A stretch of DNA of 64,000 bases from Seohaeicola saemankumensis (GTDB lineage: Bacteria > Pseudomonadota > Alphaproteobacteria > Rhodobacterales > Rhodobacteraceae), in assembly GCF_021021435.1 (NCBI RefSeq), contig NZ_JAINWI010000010.1, forward strand, positions 62,001 through 126,000. The letters are read 5' to 3'. The notes under the pieces were generated by a model, which was given only the letters and a program-made list of their open reading frames with translations, did not search any database and had not been told where the DNA came from. Of the stretch, positions 37,871 through 47,200 are shown piece by piece. Positions within the stretch are counted from its first letter, which is position 1, and each line of letters begins with the position of its first letter. A program made the position numbers and the translations under genes.

Positions 37871-37974
37871 TACGACCACAGGTTTGATGTCTGGTCACGC
37901 CGACCGACAGCCAGACTGCCCCTTGATACACATGCAGCAAGCCATATATGTTCTACCAAACGGAGGACGACACT

Positions 37975-38838
37975 ATGACCCCAGACGTCAAAGCCTTTTT
38001 CGACGAAGCCACCAACACGGTTTCCTATGTGGTCAAAGACCCCGATGGCAGAAGCTGTGCGATCATCGATTCGGTGCTGGATTTCGACTATGCTTCGGGC
38101 CGCACCGATACCAGCTCGGCCGACGAGATCATCGCCTATATCCGCGCCGAGAAGTTGGAGGTGCAGTGGCTTCTTGAAACCCATGTCCATGCTGATCACC
38201 TGTCCGCCGCGCCCTATCTACAGGAACGTGTCGGCGGCAAGATCGGGATCGGTGACCGTATCAAAGTGGTGCAGGACACATTCGGCAAGGTCTTCAACGA
38301 GGGCACCGAGTTCCAGCGCGATGGCAGCCAGTTCGACAGCCTTTTCGAGGAAGGCGACAGTTTCATGATCGGCCAGATGCGCGGCGATGTGCTGCACACG
38401 CCCGGCCATACGCCTGCCTGCCTGACCTATGTCATCGGCGATGCCGCCTTTGTGGGCGACACGTTGTTCATGCCCGATTTCGGCACGGCGCGCTGCGATT
38501 TTCCGGGCGGCTCGTCAGAGGTATTGTTCAATTCGATCCAGAAAATCCTCGCCCTGCCCGACGCGACACGCATTTTCGTCTGCCACGACTACAAGGCACC
38601 GGGGCGCGACGAATTCGCTTGGGAAACCACAGTTGCCGCGCAGAAGGCGGGCAATATCCATGTGGGTGCAGGCAAGGATCGCGACGCATTCGTCAAGATG
38701 CGGGATGCGCGGGACGCGCAGCTGGCCATGCCCAAGCTGATCATCCCCTCGTTACAGGTGAACATGCGGGCAGGCCAGATGCCGCCAGCGGACGAGAAGG
38801 GCGATGTGTTCCTGAAAGTACCAGTGAACAAGCTCTGA
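37975..38838 (+). CDS. MBL-fold persulfide/sulfide hydrolase (Blh metallo-beta-lactamase half)
   Basis: 287 residues of metallo-beta-lactamase fold with THVHADHL (HxHxDH), HTPGHTPAC, GDTLF and CHDYKAPG, matching persulfide dioxygenases that oxidise glutathione persulfide to sulfite with iron. In plant-associated alphaproteobacteria the Blh protein carries this domain fused to DUF442 in the BigR operon; here DUF442 is a separate gene at the operon end. The ATG at 37975 follows GGAGG and is preferred to the one at 37948. First gene of a four-gene sulfur operon. Confidence 0.9.
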   Translation: MTPDVKAFFDEATNTVSYVVKDPDGRSCAIIDSVLDFDYASGRTDTSSADEIIAYIRAEKLEVQWLLETHVHADHLSAAPYLQERVGGKIGIGDRIKVVQDTFGKVFNEGTEFQRDGSQFDSLFEEGDSFMIGQMRGDVLHTPGHTPACLTYVIGDAAFVGDTLFMPDFGTARCDFPGGSSEVLFNSIQKILALPDATRIFVCHDYKAPGRDEFAWETTVAAQKAGNIHVGAGKDRDAFVKMRDARDAQLAMPKLIIPSLQVNMRAGQMPPADEKGDVFLKVPVNKL

Positions 38839-38923
38839 TCGACCAGATTTTGATACGCAACCGCCCGCCGCAAAAGATGGCGGGTGCGGCGCATAGTGCG
38901 CATTCCAACAGGATAGGACGGAT

Positions 38924-39349
38924 ATGGAACAGGATTGGATCTGGGGGCTGGTCGGCGGGCTGTTGATCGGCACAGGCGGGGCGGTCTATCTGCTGGCCAA
39001 TGGAAGAATCATGGGGGCCAGCGGAATCATCGGCGGGCTTGTAGATGGCACAGGCCGCAACAGCGCAACCGAAAGGCTGATCTTTCTGGCGGGCGTCATC
39101 CTGTTGCCGATCCTTCTCTATCCGCTCTACGGATCGGTCGATACTCATGTTTCATCCAATCCGCTGGTGATCATCGCGGGCGGTCTTCTGGTCGGAGCGG
39201 GAACGCGTCTGGCCAATGGCTGCACATCGGGACACGGAGTCTGCGGCATCTCGCGTTTCAGCCTGCGCGGGATTGTCGCGACAGTGTTCTACATTCTTGC
39301 GGGTGGTATTACGGTCGTGCTGTTCCGGCATCTCCTGGGGGTGATCTGA
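38924..39349 (+). CDS. YeeE/YedE sulfur transporter half, PmpA-like
   Basis: 141 residues with about four transmembrane segments and the family motif GAGTRLANGCTSGHGVCGISR, whose Cys residues are needed for thiosulfate or sulfur import in YeeE relatives. Half-size proteins work as pairs. The next gene, the second half, starts one base before this stop codon ends. AGGATAGGA lies upstream of the ATG. Confidence 0.9.
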   Translation: MEQDWIWGLVGGLLIGTGGAVYLLANGRIMGASGIIGGLVDGTGRNSATERLIFLAGVILLPILLYPLYGSVDTHVSSNPLVIIAGGLLVGAGTRLANGCTSGHGVCGISRFSLRGIVATVFYILAGGITVVLFRHLLGVI

Positions 39350-39780
39350 TGCGTCTGCTCTTCGCATTCCTCGCAGGCGGGCTGTTCGGCGCGGGCCTTT
39401 TCGTGTCCGGCATGACCGATACCGCCAAGGTTCAGGGCTGGCTGGATGTGTTTGGAGACTGGGACCCGACACTTGCATTCGTAATGGGGGGCGCCATCAT
39501 TCCGATGGCCATTGCCTGGCGTTTCGTGCCGGGGCGGAGGCCTCTGGTAGGGGGTGATTTCCCCGCACAGGTCTCGTCACAAGTCAGCCGCAATCTGGTT
39601 CTGGGATCAACCATGTTCGGCGCAGGCTGGGGGCTTGCAGGGCTCTGCCCCGGACCGGCTATTGCATCGCTTTCCTATGGTGGTGTCTGGCACTGGGTTT
39701 TTGCGGTGGCAATGCTGGCAGGTATGGCGCTAACGCCGCTGCTGCGCGTCAAGCTGGACAGGTTGATTGTAGCAGATTAA
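39349..39780 (+). CDS. YeeE/YedE sulfur transporter half, PmpB-like
   Basis: 143 residues with about four transmembrane segments and the second-half motif GAGWGLAGLCPGPAIAS, with a Cys placed like that of PmpA. Its ATG overlaps the previous TGA (TGATG), showing translational coupling. Pairs like this import sulfide-derived sulfur in BigR-type operons. The longer frame starting at 38935 is a shadow of the preceding gene. Confidence 0.9.
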   Translation: MRLLFAFLAGGLFGAGLFVSGMTDTAKVQGWLDVFGDWDPTLAFVMGGAIIPMAIAWRFVPGRRPLVGGDFPAQVSSQVSRNLVLGSTMFGAGWGLAGLCPGPAIASLSYGGVWHWVFAVAMLAGMALTPLLRVKLDRLIVAD

Positions 39781-39789
39781 AGCAAGCTC

Positions 39790-40224
39790 ATGGATATTCG
39801 TCAGATCACGCCCCGCTATTCCGTTTCGCCCCAGATCAGCCCCGAAGATATCGCGGCGATCAAGGCGGCTGGCTTCAGTGCAGTCATTTGCAACCGCCCC
39901 GATGAAGAGGTGGCTTCCTCCATCAGCGCCGAAGTACTGGCAAAGGCGGCACAGGCGGAAGGACTGGCCTTTCATATTCTGCCTTTGACCCATCAAACCA
40001 TGACCCCCGAAAATGTGAAACGGCAACGCGACCTGATCGCGGGGGCGGAAGGTCCGGTTCTGGCTTATTGCGCCTCGGGCACACGATCTTCGGTTGTTTG
40101 GTCGCTGGGGCAGGCAGGGCATCAACCCGTGGCCGATATCCTGCAGGCGACTGCCGCCGCCGGCTATGATCTGGCTGGCTTGCGGCCTGAATTGGTCGCG
40201 ATCGAGGGGCAAGGCGGGCTGTAA
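39790..40224 (+). CDS. DUF442/TIGR01244 sulfur-transferase, phosphatase fold
   Basis: 144 residues of tyrosine-phosphatase fold with the CX5R loop YCASGTRS (Cys98 region). This is the domain that forms the N-terminal half of Blh elsewhere. It is thought to act as a sulfur transferase. Here it is the last gene of the operon, 9 bases after PmpB, and its stop is 14 bases from the convergent FliM-like gene. Confidence 0.87.
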   Translation: MDIRQITPRYSVSPQISPEDIAAIKAAGFSAVICNRPDEEVASSISAEVLAKAAQAEGLAFHILPLTHQTMTPENVKRQRDLIAGAEGPVLAYCASGTRSSVVWSLGQAGHQPVADILQATAAAGYDLAGLRPELVAIEGQGGL

Positions 40225-40237
40225 GCACGCGCAACCG

Positions 40238-41458
40238 CTAGGCCGCTTCGATCCCTTTGTGCGGTTTGCCCACCATGCGTCCGGCATATTCGTCAAATGC
40301 CTGATCCGCCGCGGGTTCATCGTCGAAGACAAATGGCGGGTTCTGCTGTCGATCTGTCCGCGGCGGGCCATGTTCGGCTCCGGCATCCGCTGACGCTGAC
40401 TCAGGCTCAAGGCCGGGGTTGGTAAGGGGGCTGTCAGGTGCAGCATGTAACGCCGGTTCCTGATCTGCCGGGACGGGCTTTTCCGGTTCTGCCACTGCTC
40501 CGCCGCTTTCTTCTGCGGTTTGATTTTGCCTTCTGCCGCTCTGCCCCGGCATCTTGACCCGCAAGGCGCGCATGCCCTGCAATTTGCCCAACTGGGCCTT
40601 GGCCACAACCCGCCCCCCCGCCTCGAGCGAAATGTCGCCCAGAACATCCGGCGACAAGGGCAGCACAGTACCTGCGCAAAGCTGGCCCATCTGGGACAAT
40701 GGCAACGACAGGCGGCACAGGATCGCCTGAAGGCGCGCGGGCGCATCCATGACGCGCGCCTGAAATTCCGGCGATACCTTGACCTGTTCGACTTTGGCTA
40801 TCTGGTCCGCTGGTCGCTCGCAAACAGGCAGAGCCAGCACAAGCTCGCCCATGCGAGCCCCCTGCCCGATATCCAGAGGTATCTGAAAAACATGATAATC
40901 GGGCGCAACCAGCGCCAGGCCAAGGCCGCGCCGGTCTTCGATCATCGCGCCGAAGCGGTAGCCGCGGGTCCAGTAGCCGTCAGGATGGTCGGCCAGATGC
41001 TGCGCGGCACGGCGCAGGACGCTGTCCACCAAAGGCGCCACCAGCACAGCATCGGTCCGCGTCAAGGCGCGCGGCGATACGGGCCGCGAGGTGATCTGGC
41101 CTGTCATCTGCATTTCGATCAGGGAGGTCACGGTCGCCGCATCCACCGCCGCCAGACCCAGTGCACCGGACGGGCCGTCAAGCAACAGCAAAAGCCCCTC
41201 GTCCGCGACCATTTCCAACAAGCTGCCATGATCCTCCAGCGAACGCCCTATGGAACCGACGCGCACAGCTATCGAGAAATCTTCATCCGCAGCTTTCTCG
41301 ATGGCAAGCCGCAATGCCCGCGCGGGCGACATGACCCGCGCATCCTGCCCGTCGCGCGCGTTTCGTGCCTTGAGGCGCAACCCCGCATTTGATGCTGTAC
41401 CGACCATCGACCCCGTCACCGCTTCTGCAGCTACATCTGTCCGGTTTACCCGTCCCAT
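40238..41458 (-). CDS. FliM/FliN-like protein with SPOA domain
   Basis: 406 residues. The first 230 are FliM-like (DAVLVAPLVDSVL, GYRFGAMIEDRRGL). The C-terminal SPOA domain (about 255-325: LCAGTVLPLSPDVLGDISLEAGGRVVAKAQLGKLQGMRALRV) is followed by a Pro/Glu-rich tail. SPOA domains build the flagellar C-ring or the injectisome sorting platform. No flagellar gene is near; it follows a symporter-kinase gene by 37 bases, so the role is unclear. The frame reaches 41632; ATG at 41458 starts the conserved part. Confidence 0.75.
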   Translation of the reverse strand: MGRVNRTDVAAEAVTGSMVGTASNAGLRLKARNARDGQDARVMSPARALRLAIEKAADEDFSIAVRVGSIGRSLEDHGSLLEMVADEGLLLLLDGPSGALGLAAVDAATVTSLIEMQMTGQITSRPVSPRALTRTDAVLVAPLVDSVLRRAAQHLADHPDGYWTRGYRFGAMIEDRRGLGLALVAPDYHVFQIPLDIGQGARMGELVLALPVCERPADQIAKVEQVKVSPEFQARVMDAPARLQAILCRLSLPLSQMGQLCAGTVLPLSPDVLGDISLEAGGRVVAKAQLGKLQGMRALRVKMPGQSGRRQNQTAEESGGAVAEPEKPVPADQEPALHAAPDSPLTNPGLEPESASADAGAEHGPPRTDRQQNPPFVFDDEPAADQAFDEYAGRMVGKPHKGIEAA

Positions 41459-41495
41459 GGTTACGAAATGCTGAAGCTTTCGCGTTTTCCCGCGC

Positions 41496-44174
41496 CTATC
41501 GCGCCGCCATCCACTGCGCGACAGGCAGACTGACGCGGAATGCGGCACCACCCTGCCCCGGCAGATAGCCCAGCGTGCCGCCCAGACGGTCCATAATCTC
41601 GCGGCAGATCGCCAGCCCCAGCCCCGCACCACCGGCCTGCCGGTCGGAAACCCTGTAGAATTTCTCGAAAATCATGCCTTGGGCATCGGGTGCGATACCG
41701 GTGCCGTTGTCGATGAAATCAACGATGATCCGTCCGCTGCGACGGTTGACCTCGATCACCAGTTCAGGCCGCTCAGCGTCGCAATATTTCTGCGCATTGG
41801 CGATCAGGTTGATGAAGACCTGCGCCAGCCGGTCCAGATCCGTGCGCAGCATGATATCGGATGCAGGGCCAATCCGCCGCACCTTCAAGGGGTGCATATC
41901 CGCACCCGCCGCCGCAATCGCATGCGAGATTACATCGGCCAGCGTCCCTTCGCGGATGTTCAGATTGACCTGCCCATTTTCCAGCACGCTCAGATCCAGC
42001 AGATCATCCAGCAAACGCGTCAGGCGGATCGCCTCGGCATGGATGATCGAGGCATAGCGGGTCAGATCCTGCGCCTTCAACCCGTCGGCATCGCGCAGGA
42101 TCTCGGAAAACGCACGGATCGAGGTCATGGGGGTACGCAATTCATGGCTGATCTGGCTGAGAAAGGCGTCTTTCTGCACCGATAGCTTGGTCAGCTTGTC
42201 ATTCGCGGCGCGCAACTGTCTGGCGGTACGCGTCAGCTCGTTCGATTTTGCCTCAAGCTGGCTTGAATATTCCATCATCTGCGCGGTCTCGTCAGCCACC
42301 GCCAGCAGATCCTCGACCGACACGGTGGCCGCGCCCATGATCTGCGCCACCATCGCATGGGCCGTGGCCCCGCCCACGGCACCGGACAATTCCCGCTCCA
42401 GCCGCGCCAGAAAATCGGGCGTAGGTTCGGGCAGAAACCCTGCAAGGCCCTGACGCGCAGCCTCGGCCTGAAAGAATGACTGCACCTCGGCGGGTCCCAA
42501 TATCCGTTGCGCCATGATCATCAGATCTTCGGATTGCGCGACACCGCCCGACCAGCTTTGCGGATTGTTCGAATGCTCGAAAATATTGACGAATTGCGCG
42601 CCTTGCAGCCTTTCCAGCGGTGAAGGGAAACTGGCAATCGAGACCAGCACAAAGACTGTCGCGTTCAGCAGAAGCGACCACATCACCGCATGCAGCAGCG
42701 GGTCCATGCCCTGAATACCGAACAGGGCGTGCGGGCGCAGCCAGCCGATGCCCCAAGGCCCCTGCTCGACCACCGCGACCGGCAGTCCGCCCCCGAACTG
42801 CGGCAACAATAGGCAATAAGCCCAGAGCACGAAACCCGTCACAAGCCCCGCAAAAGCCCCGTTTCGCGTGGCCCCGCGCCAGAAAATGCCCCCCATCATC
42901 GCAGGCAGAAGCTGTGCCAGACCCGCGAAAGAGACCAACCCGATCGCCGCAAGAGCCGTGCCACCGCCGGAAATCTTGTAGTAGAAATAGCCCAGCGTCA
43001 GGACGATCCCGATCGAGATTCGCCGCGCAAGGATCACCACATGGCGAACATCGGAGGGTCCGCTTGCCCCGCCGCGTGTCACGCGCAGGAAAATCGGCAT
43101 CACGATATGGTTCGACACCATTGTGGACAGGGCGATTGATGCCACGATCACCATGGATGTAGCCGAGGAAAAGCCACCGAGGAAGGACAGCATCGCCAAG
43201 CCATCCTGTCCCTGCGACAAGGGAACGGTCAGAACAAACTGGTCCGGGTTCGCACCAGCAGGCATCAGTTCCAGCCCGACAACCGCGATGGGCACGACGA
43301 AGAGGCTCATCAGGAAAAGATAGGTCGGAAAGGCCCATGCCGCGGTCCGCAGATGGCCTTCATCCTCGTTCTCGACCACAAGAACCTGAAACATGCGCGG
43401 CAGGGTCAGAAAGGCCGCCGCCGACAGGAAGGTCAGCCCAAACCAGCGCCCGCGATCCATCTGCCACGCGCCGATCTCTGAGGCGTCGATACGCTCCAAC
43501 ATCGGGCCGATCCCGCCGGCCAGCCCCCAGACGACAAAGACACCGACAGCGATCAGGGCAAACAGCTTGACCACCGCCTCGACCGCGATGGCCATGACGA
43601 CACCATGATGACGCTCGTTCGCATCAAGGTTGCGAGTGCCAAAAAGGATCGTGAACAAGGCCAAACCGATTGCCACCCACAATGCGGTGTCATGCGCCGC
43701 TATCAAGGCCGCACCTTCCGCGTCGCTGACGGCGAAACTTGAAAAAGACAGCGTTACAGATTGAAGCTGCAACGAAATATAGGGTGTAATCCCGATCAGG
43801 GCCAAGAGGGTTACGCAGACAGCCAGCAATCCCGACTTGCCATAGCGCGATGAGATCAGATCCGCGACCGAAGTGATGCGCTGGGTACGTCCGATCCGCA
43901 CCATCTTGCGCAGTGCCCACCACCAGCCCACCATCACAAGGGACGGCCCCAAATAGATCGTCACAAACTCCAGCCCCGATCGCGCGGCATAGCCGACCGC
44001 GCCATAGAAGGTCCAAGCCGTGCAATAGATCGACAGAGACAGCGTGTATATCCAGGGCGAGCGCAGCCAGTTCCCGCGCCCTTTCAGGGCTGCCCGTTCG
44101 GCCATGAAGGCCACGCCGAACAACAACGCCACATAGGCCAGACAGACGGCAATCAGGATATTGAGCGTCCCCAT
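41496..44174 (-). CDS. sodium:solute symporter-type sensor histidine kinase
   Basis: 892 residues: an SLC5-like transporter domain with about 13 transmembrane helices (1-500), a linker, then HisKA (QISHELRTPMTSIRAFSEIL) and HATPase (DNGTGI, GAGLGLAICREIM). This is the CbrA/CrbS architecture, which couples nutrient uptake (for CrbS, acetate) to a response regulator. A receiver gene and a small membrane gene lie just upstream in the same operon. The substrate cannot be read from the sequence. Confidence 0.93.
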   Translation of the reverse strand: MGTLNILIAVCLAYVALLFGVAFMAERAALKGRGNWLRSPWIYTLSLSIYCTAWTFYGAVGYAARSGLEFVTIYLGPSLVMVGWWWALRKMVRIGRTQRITSVADLISSRYGKSGLLAVCVTLLALIGITPYISLQLQSVTLSFSSFAVSDAEGAALIAAHDTALWVAIGLALFTILFGTRNLDANERHHGVVMAIAVEAVVKLFALIAVGVFVVWGLAGGIGPMLERIDASEIGAWQMDRGRWFGLTFLSAAAFLTLPRMFQVLVVENEDEGHLRTAAWAFPTYLFLMSLFVVPIAVVGLELMPAGANPDQFVLTVPLSQGQDGLAMLSFLGGFSSATSMVIVASIALSTMVSNHIVMPIFLRVTRGGASGPSDVRHVVILARRISIGIVLTLGYFYYKISGGGTALAAIGLVSFAGLAQLLPAMMGGIFWRGATRNGAFAGLVTGFVLWAYCLLLPQFGGGLPVAVVEQGPWGIGWLRPHALFGIQGMDPLLHAVMWSLLLNATVFVLVSIASFPSPLERLQGAQFVNIFEHSNNPQSWSGGVAQSEDLMIMAQRILGPAEVQSFFQAEAARQGLAGFLPEPTPDFLARLERELSGAVGGATAHAMVAQIMGAATVSVEDLLAVADETAQMMEYSSQLEAKSNELTRTARQLRAANDKLTKLSVQKDAFLSQISHELRTPMTSIRAFSEILRDADGLKAQDLTRYASIIHAEAIRLTRLLDDLLDLSVLENGQVNLNIREGTLADVISHAIAAAGADMHPLKVRRIGPASDIMLRTDLDRLAQVFINLIANAQKYCDAERPELVIEVNRRSGRIIVDFIDNGTGIAPDAQGMIFEKFYRVSDRQAGGAGLGLAICREIMDRLGGTLGYLPGQGGAAFRVSLPVAQWMAAR

Positions 44175-44183
44175 GCCCCTTGC

Positions 44184-44489
44184 CTACGTATCCCTGTTTT
44201 CCGGCTGGTCCCCTTGGTAGCGCAGGTCGGATTTGTGATCCAGCATGGCGGACAGGAACATCGCGGACAGCACCAGAATAATCCAGATGCCGAAGATATA
44301 GATAATCGCAGAGGAGGTCGGAACCGCCGGAATCTGCTGAGCCACATCAGGGCCACTGTCTTGAGGCCAAAGCAGTGGCACCAGCCAAAGCAGCGCGCCC
44401 GCCAGTGGCAAAAGCCTTGCTGCATCCACCAGACGCCGCTGGCGGTAGCTGCGGCGTTCCAGAAACACAGGTGAAGGCTTGTCGCTCAT
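44184..44489 (-). CDS. small membrane protein, possible symporter-kinase partner
   Basis: 101 residues with two hydrophobic segments (about 24-42 and 61-83). The second (AIIYIFGIWIILVLSAMFLSAMLD) resembles the last helix of DUF4212 symporter small subunits. It sits between the receiver gene (4-base ATGA overlap) and the symporter-kinase gene (9-base gap), so it probably assists the transporter domain. Family assignment is a guess. Confidence 0.65.
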   Translation of the reverse strand: MSDKPSPVFLERRSYRQRRLVDAARLLPLAGALLWLVPLLWPQDSGPDVAQQIPAVPTSSAIIYIFGIWIILVLSAMFLSAMLDHKSDLRYQGDQPENRDT

Positions 44490-44854
44490 TCCGCAACCAG
44501 GGCGTTCAGCGCCTCGATCACATCAGCGTTTGAAAAGGGCTTGGTCATGAAACGGCTTGCGCCTGCTTTCTCGGCCAGTTCGCGGTCGCGGGCCTGTCCG
44601 CGCGCGGTCAACATCAGCACGGGCAGATCCTGCGTCGCCGGCAGCGCGCGCAAGTCTGTCAAAATATCATAACCGCTGCGACCAGGCAGCATCACGTCGA
44701 GGATCACCAGATCGGGCGCGCGCGCCTGCACCACCGATACGGCATCATGCCCGTTGGAATGGGTATCCACCTGCCAGCCATCGCGGGTCAGGATAAAGCT
44801 GATGGCCTCTATGATATTGGGTTCATCCTCGATAATCAGAACACGCCTTGCCAT
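44486..44854 (-). CDS. single-domain response regulator
   Basis: 122 residues, one receiver domain: acidic pair in IIEDEPN, phospho-acceptor Asp in LVILDVMLPGRSG, Thr in MLTARG and Lys in FMTKPFS. No output domain. GGGGAGG lies just before the ATG at 44854; the frame to 45034 is rejected. As first gene of the symporter-kinase operon it is the likely partner, signalling by protein contact or through a relay. Confidence 0.9.
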   Translation of the reverse strand: MARRVLIIEDEPNIIEAISFILTRDGWQVDTHSNGHDAVSVVQARAPDLVILDVMLPGRSGYDILTDLRALPATQDLPVLMLTARGQARDRELAEKAGASRFMTKPFSNADVIEALNALVAE

Positions 44855-44964
44855 GCCACCTCCCCCTCCCCTGGAATGTAGCGAATGGACAGTAAGAACT
44901 GCATTGTCCGCAAACCGTGCAAGCCCACTGCCTTGAGCGACTATCGTCATTGCGCGTGGCTGTG

Positions 44965-46356
44965 TCAAAACCCATCTGTCAGGATCGACGGCTCGCGCCG
45001 TCCGTCGCAGTCCTGGGCCGGACAAATCCGACAACTGACCCCGACCAGGCGTGGCGCGTCCCCTTGGGGTGCGGATTTCGACAAGGCTGCGCTCTGTGGC
45101 ATCGTTTCGGCCAGCGGCAGGATCAGCATATGCGCTTCGAACAGGGGATCGGCGTTATAGACAAGCCGCCCCACGGGTTGGGCCACGGCAAAGACGCGAA
45201 ACAAACGCCCGTGTTGACCGCTGTGCCGGACCGTTTGGCGAATCGGCGTCATCGGCCTGTTCAGGGCAGAAAACAGCGGCCAGCGCGGACAGGCCGCGCC
45301 AAAACGCGGCAGATCGAACCCTTCCAGCGGGCGGCGCAACAACAGGGTCCCCGAAGCGTCGCAACTGACCAGCCCGATGCGGGTCTCGCCATGCGCCCAA
45401 TCCGCAGGCAGACCCGCCACGGCCTGGGGACGACAGGCCAAGCGCCGCATCACCGTCGCCGGATCGACATGCAGCCGCAAGGACAAGGCCAGCGGGTCAA
45501 AGGCATCCTCGGCACTGTCGGCTTCAAGCTGGGCGGTCAGCAGGCGCGCCCGCGGCAACCGTTCGGCATCGCGGCGATACCTTTCGAGATAGAGACGCGC
45601 CTGTGCGCGGGCAGACGCTGACTGCAACGCCTCGTCCTGATCAATCAGCGCGGCAATCACGGTATCGGCTTGAGCGACATCATCTTCAAGTTCGGCAAAG
45701 TTATGATCGCGCGATAGTAAAAAACGCTCAAGCTCATCTTGTGGCGAGCTGAGCGCTGCATCGGCCTTGCCCGCCCCGTCCAGATAACCGACCAGCGCTT
45801 GGGCGCTGTGCGCAAGACGGGCGGCATCCTCGTTGATATTGCGATGGAAACGATCACGCCATTCCGGCTCGATCTCGCGCGGGTCGACAAGGATGGCAGC
45901 CGTGGCGCGTATCGCAGTCACGCTGGACAGCACCTCGTGCATAGAGGCCGCCAGATAGGGATCATGCGTCAGGCGGTCCGCCAGTTGCTCGACAGTGCGC
46001 TCCAGCGCAAGTACGCGGCGGTGACGATCGGCAAGCACGCCGGCCCAACCGGGGAACCGGGCGGCAAGATCCTCGATCCCTTCGGGGTCGGGGCTTGGCT
46101 GCGGCGACGCGCTGGCCGCCTCGCGCAGGGTGGCGATCAGGGCCGCTTCGGCCCCTTCCGTCAATGCAGAGGGCTCAACCCCGAGGGATGCTGAAAGGTC
46201 CAGCAGCAACTTGCCCCCGATCCGGCGGCGGTTGTGCTCGATCAGGTTTAGATAGGATGCCGATATGCCGACATTTCGCGCCAGATCGGCCTGACGCATC
46301 GCCAGCGCGATCCGTCGCTCCCTTATCCGGCCTCCTGTCAATTGGCGCTGCGGCAT
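44965..46356 (-). CDS. XRE-family regulator with ScfR (short-chain acyl-CoA) domain
   Basis: 463 residues: an N-terminal helix-turn-helix (about 8-65, RQADLARNVGISASYLNLIEHNRRRI), a middle helical region, and a C-terminal domain with Cys-rich end (GVSCRICPAQDCDGRREPS), the layout of RamB/PccR-type regulators that sense acyl-CoA and control propionate, acetate or glyoxylate genes. The ATG at 46356 matches family starts; the upstream in-frame ATG at 46431 is the alternative. It is divergent from accB. The target is not known. Confidence 0.85.
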   Translation of the reverse strand: MPQRQLTGGRIRERRIALAMRQADLARNVGISASYLNLIEHNRRRIGGKLLLDLSASLGVEPSALTEGAEAALIATLREAASASPQPSPDPEGIEDLAARFPGWAGVLADRHRRVLALERTVEQLADRLTHDPYLAASMHEVLSSVTAIRATAAILVDPREIEPEWRDRFHRNINEDAARLAHSAQALVGYLDGAGKADAALSSPQDELERFLLSRDHNFAELEDDVAQADTVIAALIDQDEALQSASARAQARLYLERYRRDAERLPRARLLTAQLEADSAEDAFDPLALSLRLHVDPATVMRRLACRPQAVAGLPADWAHGETRIGLVSCDASGTLLLRRPLEGFDLPRFGAACPRWPLFSALNRPMTPIRQTVRHSGQHGRLFRVFAVAQPVGRLVYNADPLFEAHMLILPLAETMPQSAALSKSAPQGDAPRLVGVSCRICPAQDCDGRREPSILTDGF

Positions 46357-46704
46357 ATCTGGGTGTCCCGCCCCGAAGTGGTCAAGCTTTTCACCGAAAA
46401 ATTTCCGGCCAAACCGCTGTGTTAAAGGCATATTTACACGATTATCAAGAACCGGAAAGCCGCATTTCACAAACACGCTGCAACAGTCACTTGTGATCAT
46501 CCAGTGGGTCCGTAATCTGCGCATATAGCGACCACGCAGACTCAGGTTCGGATCGCCCCCCCTCTGGACAAGCCCCGCCGAAAAAGGTCCGCCGTGAATT
46601 GGCGGCTTTTCCCTGACAGCACGATGACCTATAAGCGGGTCAGTATAGCGCGAGGCTACCCTCGGATAGCCTGCATAGCCCTGTCGGAACCGGTCGAGGA
46701 TATA
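46357..46704. other. ScfR/accB divergent intergenic region with near-palindrome
   Basis: 348 bases, no gene. GTGTTAAA at 46419-46426 faces TTTACAC at 46433-46439, an imperfect palindrome close to the regulator start. PccR of Rhodobacter uses TTTGCAAA-type sites, which were not found here. The palindrome is a candidate operator for autoregulation. The accB ribosome site (GAGGA) lies at the right end. Confidence 0.45.
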
Positions 46705-47190
46705 ATGACAAAGAAGAACCATGACAGCGACGTCGCCTTCATTCAGGCGCTTGCAGAACTGTTGCGCGAGAACGATCTGACCGAACTGGAAGTCATGCGC
46801 GAATATGGCGAGGATGACAGCCTGAACGTGCGTGTCAGCCGCGCTGCCCCTTCGGTGACCTATGCGGCCCCTCCGGCCCAGACACATTATGCTCCTGCGG
46901 CCACGGCCGCGACCGCACCTGCCGCCGCCAGCGCAGTGCAGGACCCTGCATCCCTTCCGGGTGCAGTAACCTCTCCGATGGTGGGGACCGTCTATATGCA
47001 GGCCGAACCCGGTTCGCCCGCTTTCGTCAGCGTTGGCGCGCAGGTGAACGAGGGTGATACCCTACTGATCATCGAAGCCATGAAGACAATGAACCATATC
47101 CCCGCGCCCAAATCCGGCACGGTCAAGCGCATTCTCGTGGAAGACGGTGCCGCTGTGGAATATGGCGCCCCCTTGATGATCATCGAATAA
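46705..47190 (+). CDS. accB: biotin carboxyl carrier protein of acetyl-CoA carboxylase
   Basis: 161 residues. The C-terminal biotinyl domain (about 85-161) has the biotinylated Lys in EAMKTMNHI, one residue context of the usual EAMKMM. The N-terminus ([20 protein letters not shown]) is the usual AccB start and the middle is an Ala/Pro-rich linker. GAGGA precedes the ATG at 46705. It carries the carboxyl group made by AccC, encoded 10 bases downstream. Confidence 0.95.
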   Translation: MTKKNHDSDVAFIQALAELLRENDLTELEVMREYGEDDSLNVRVSRAAPSVTYAAPPAQTHYAPAATAATAPAAASAVQDPASLPGAVTSPMVGTVYMQAEPGSPAFVSVGAQVNEGDTLLIIEAMKTMNHIPAPKSGTVKRILVEDGAAVEYGAPLMIIE

Positions 47191-47200
47191 GGCACTGGTC

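Noticed and set aside
46356-46887. Longer N-terminus of the ScfR-like regulator
   Set aside because: The extra 177 residues do not resemble the family, run into the accB region on the other strand, and the helix-turn-helix begins only after the ATG at 46356.
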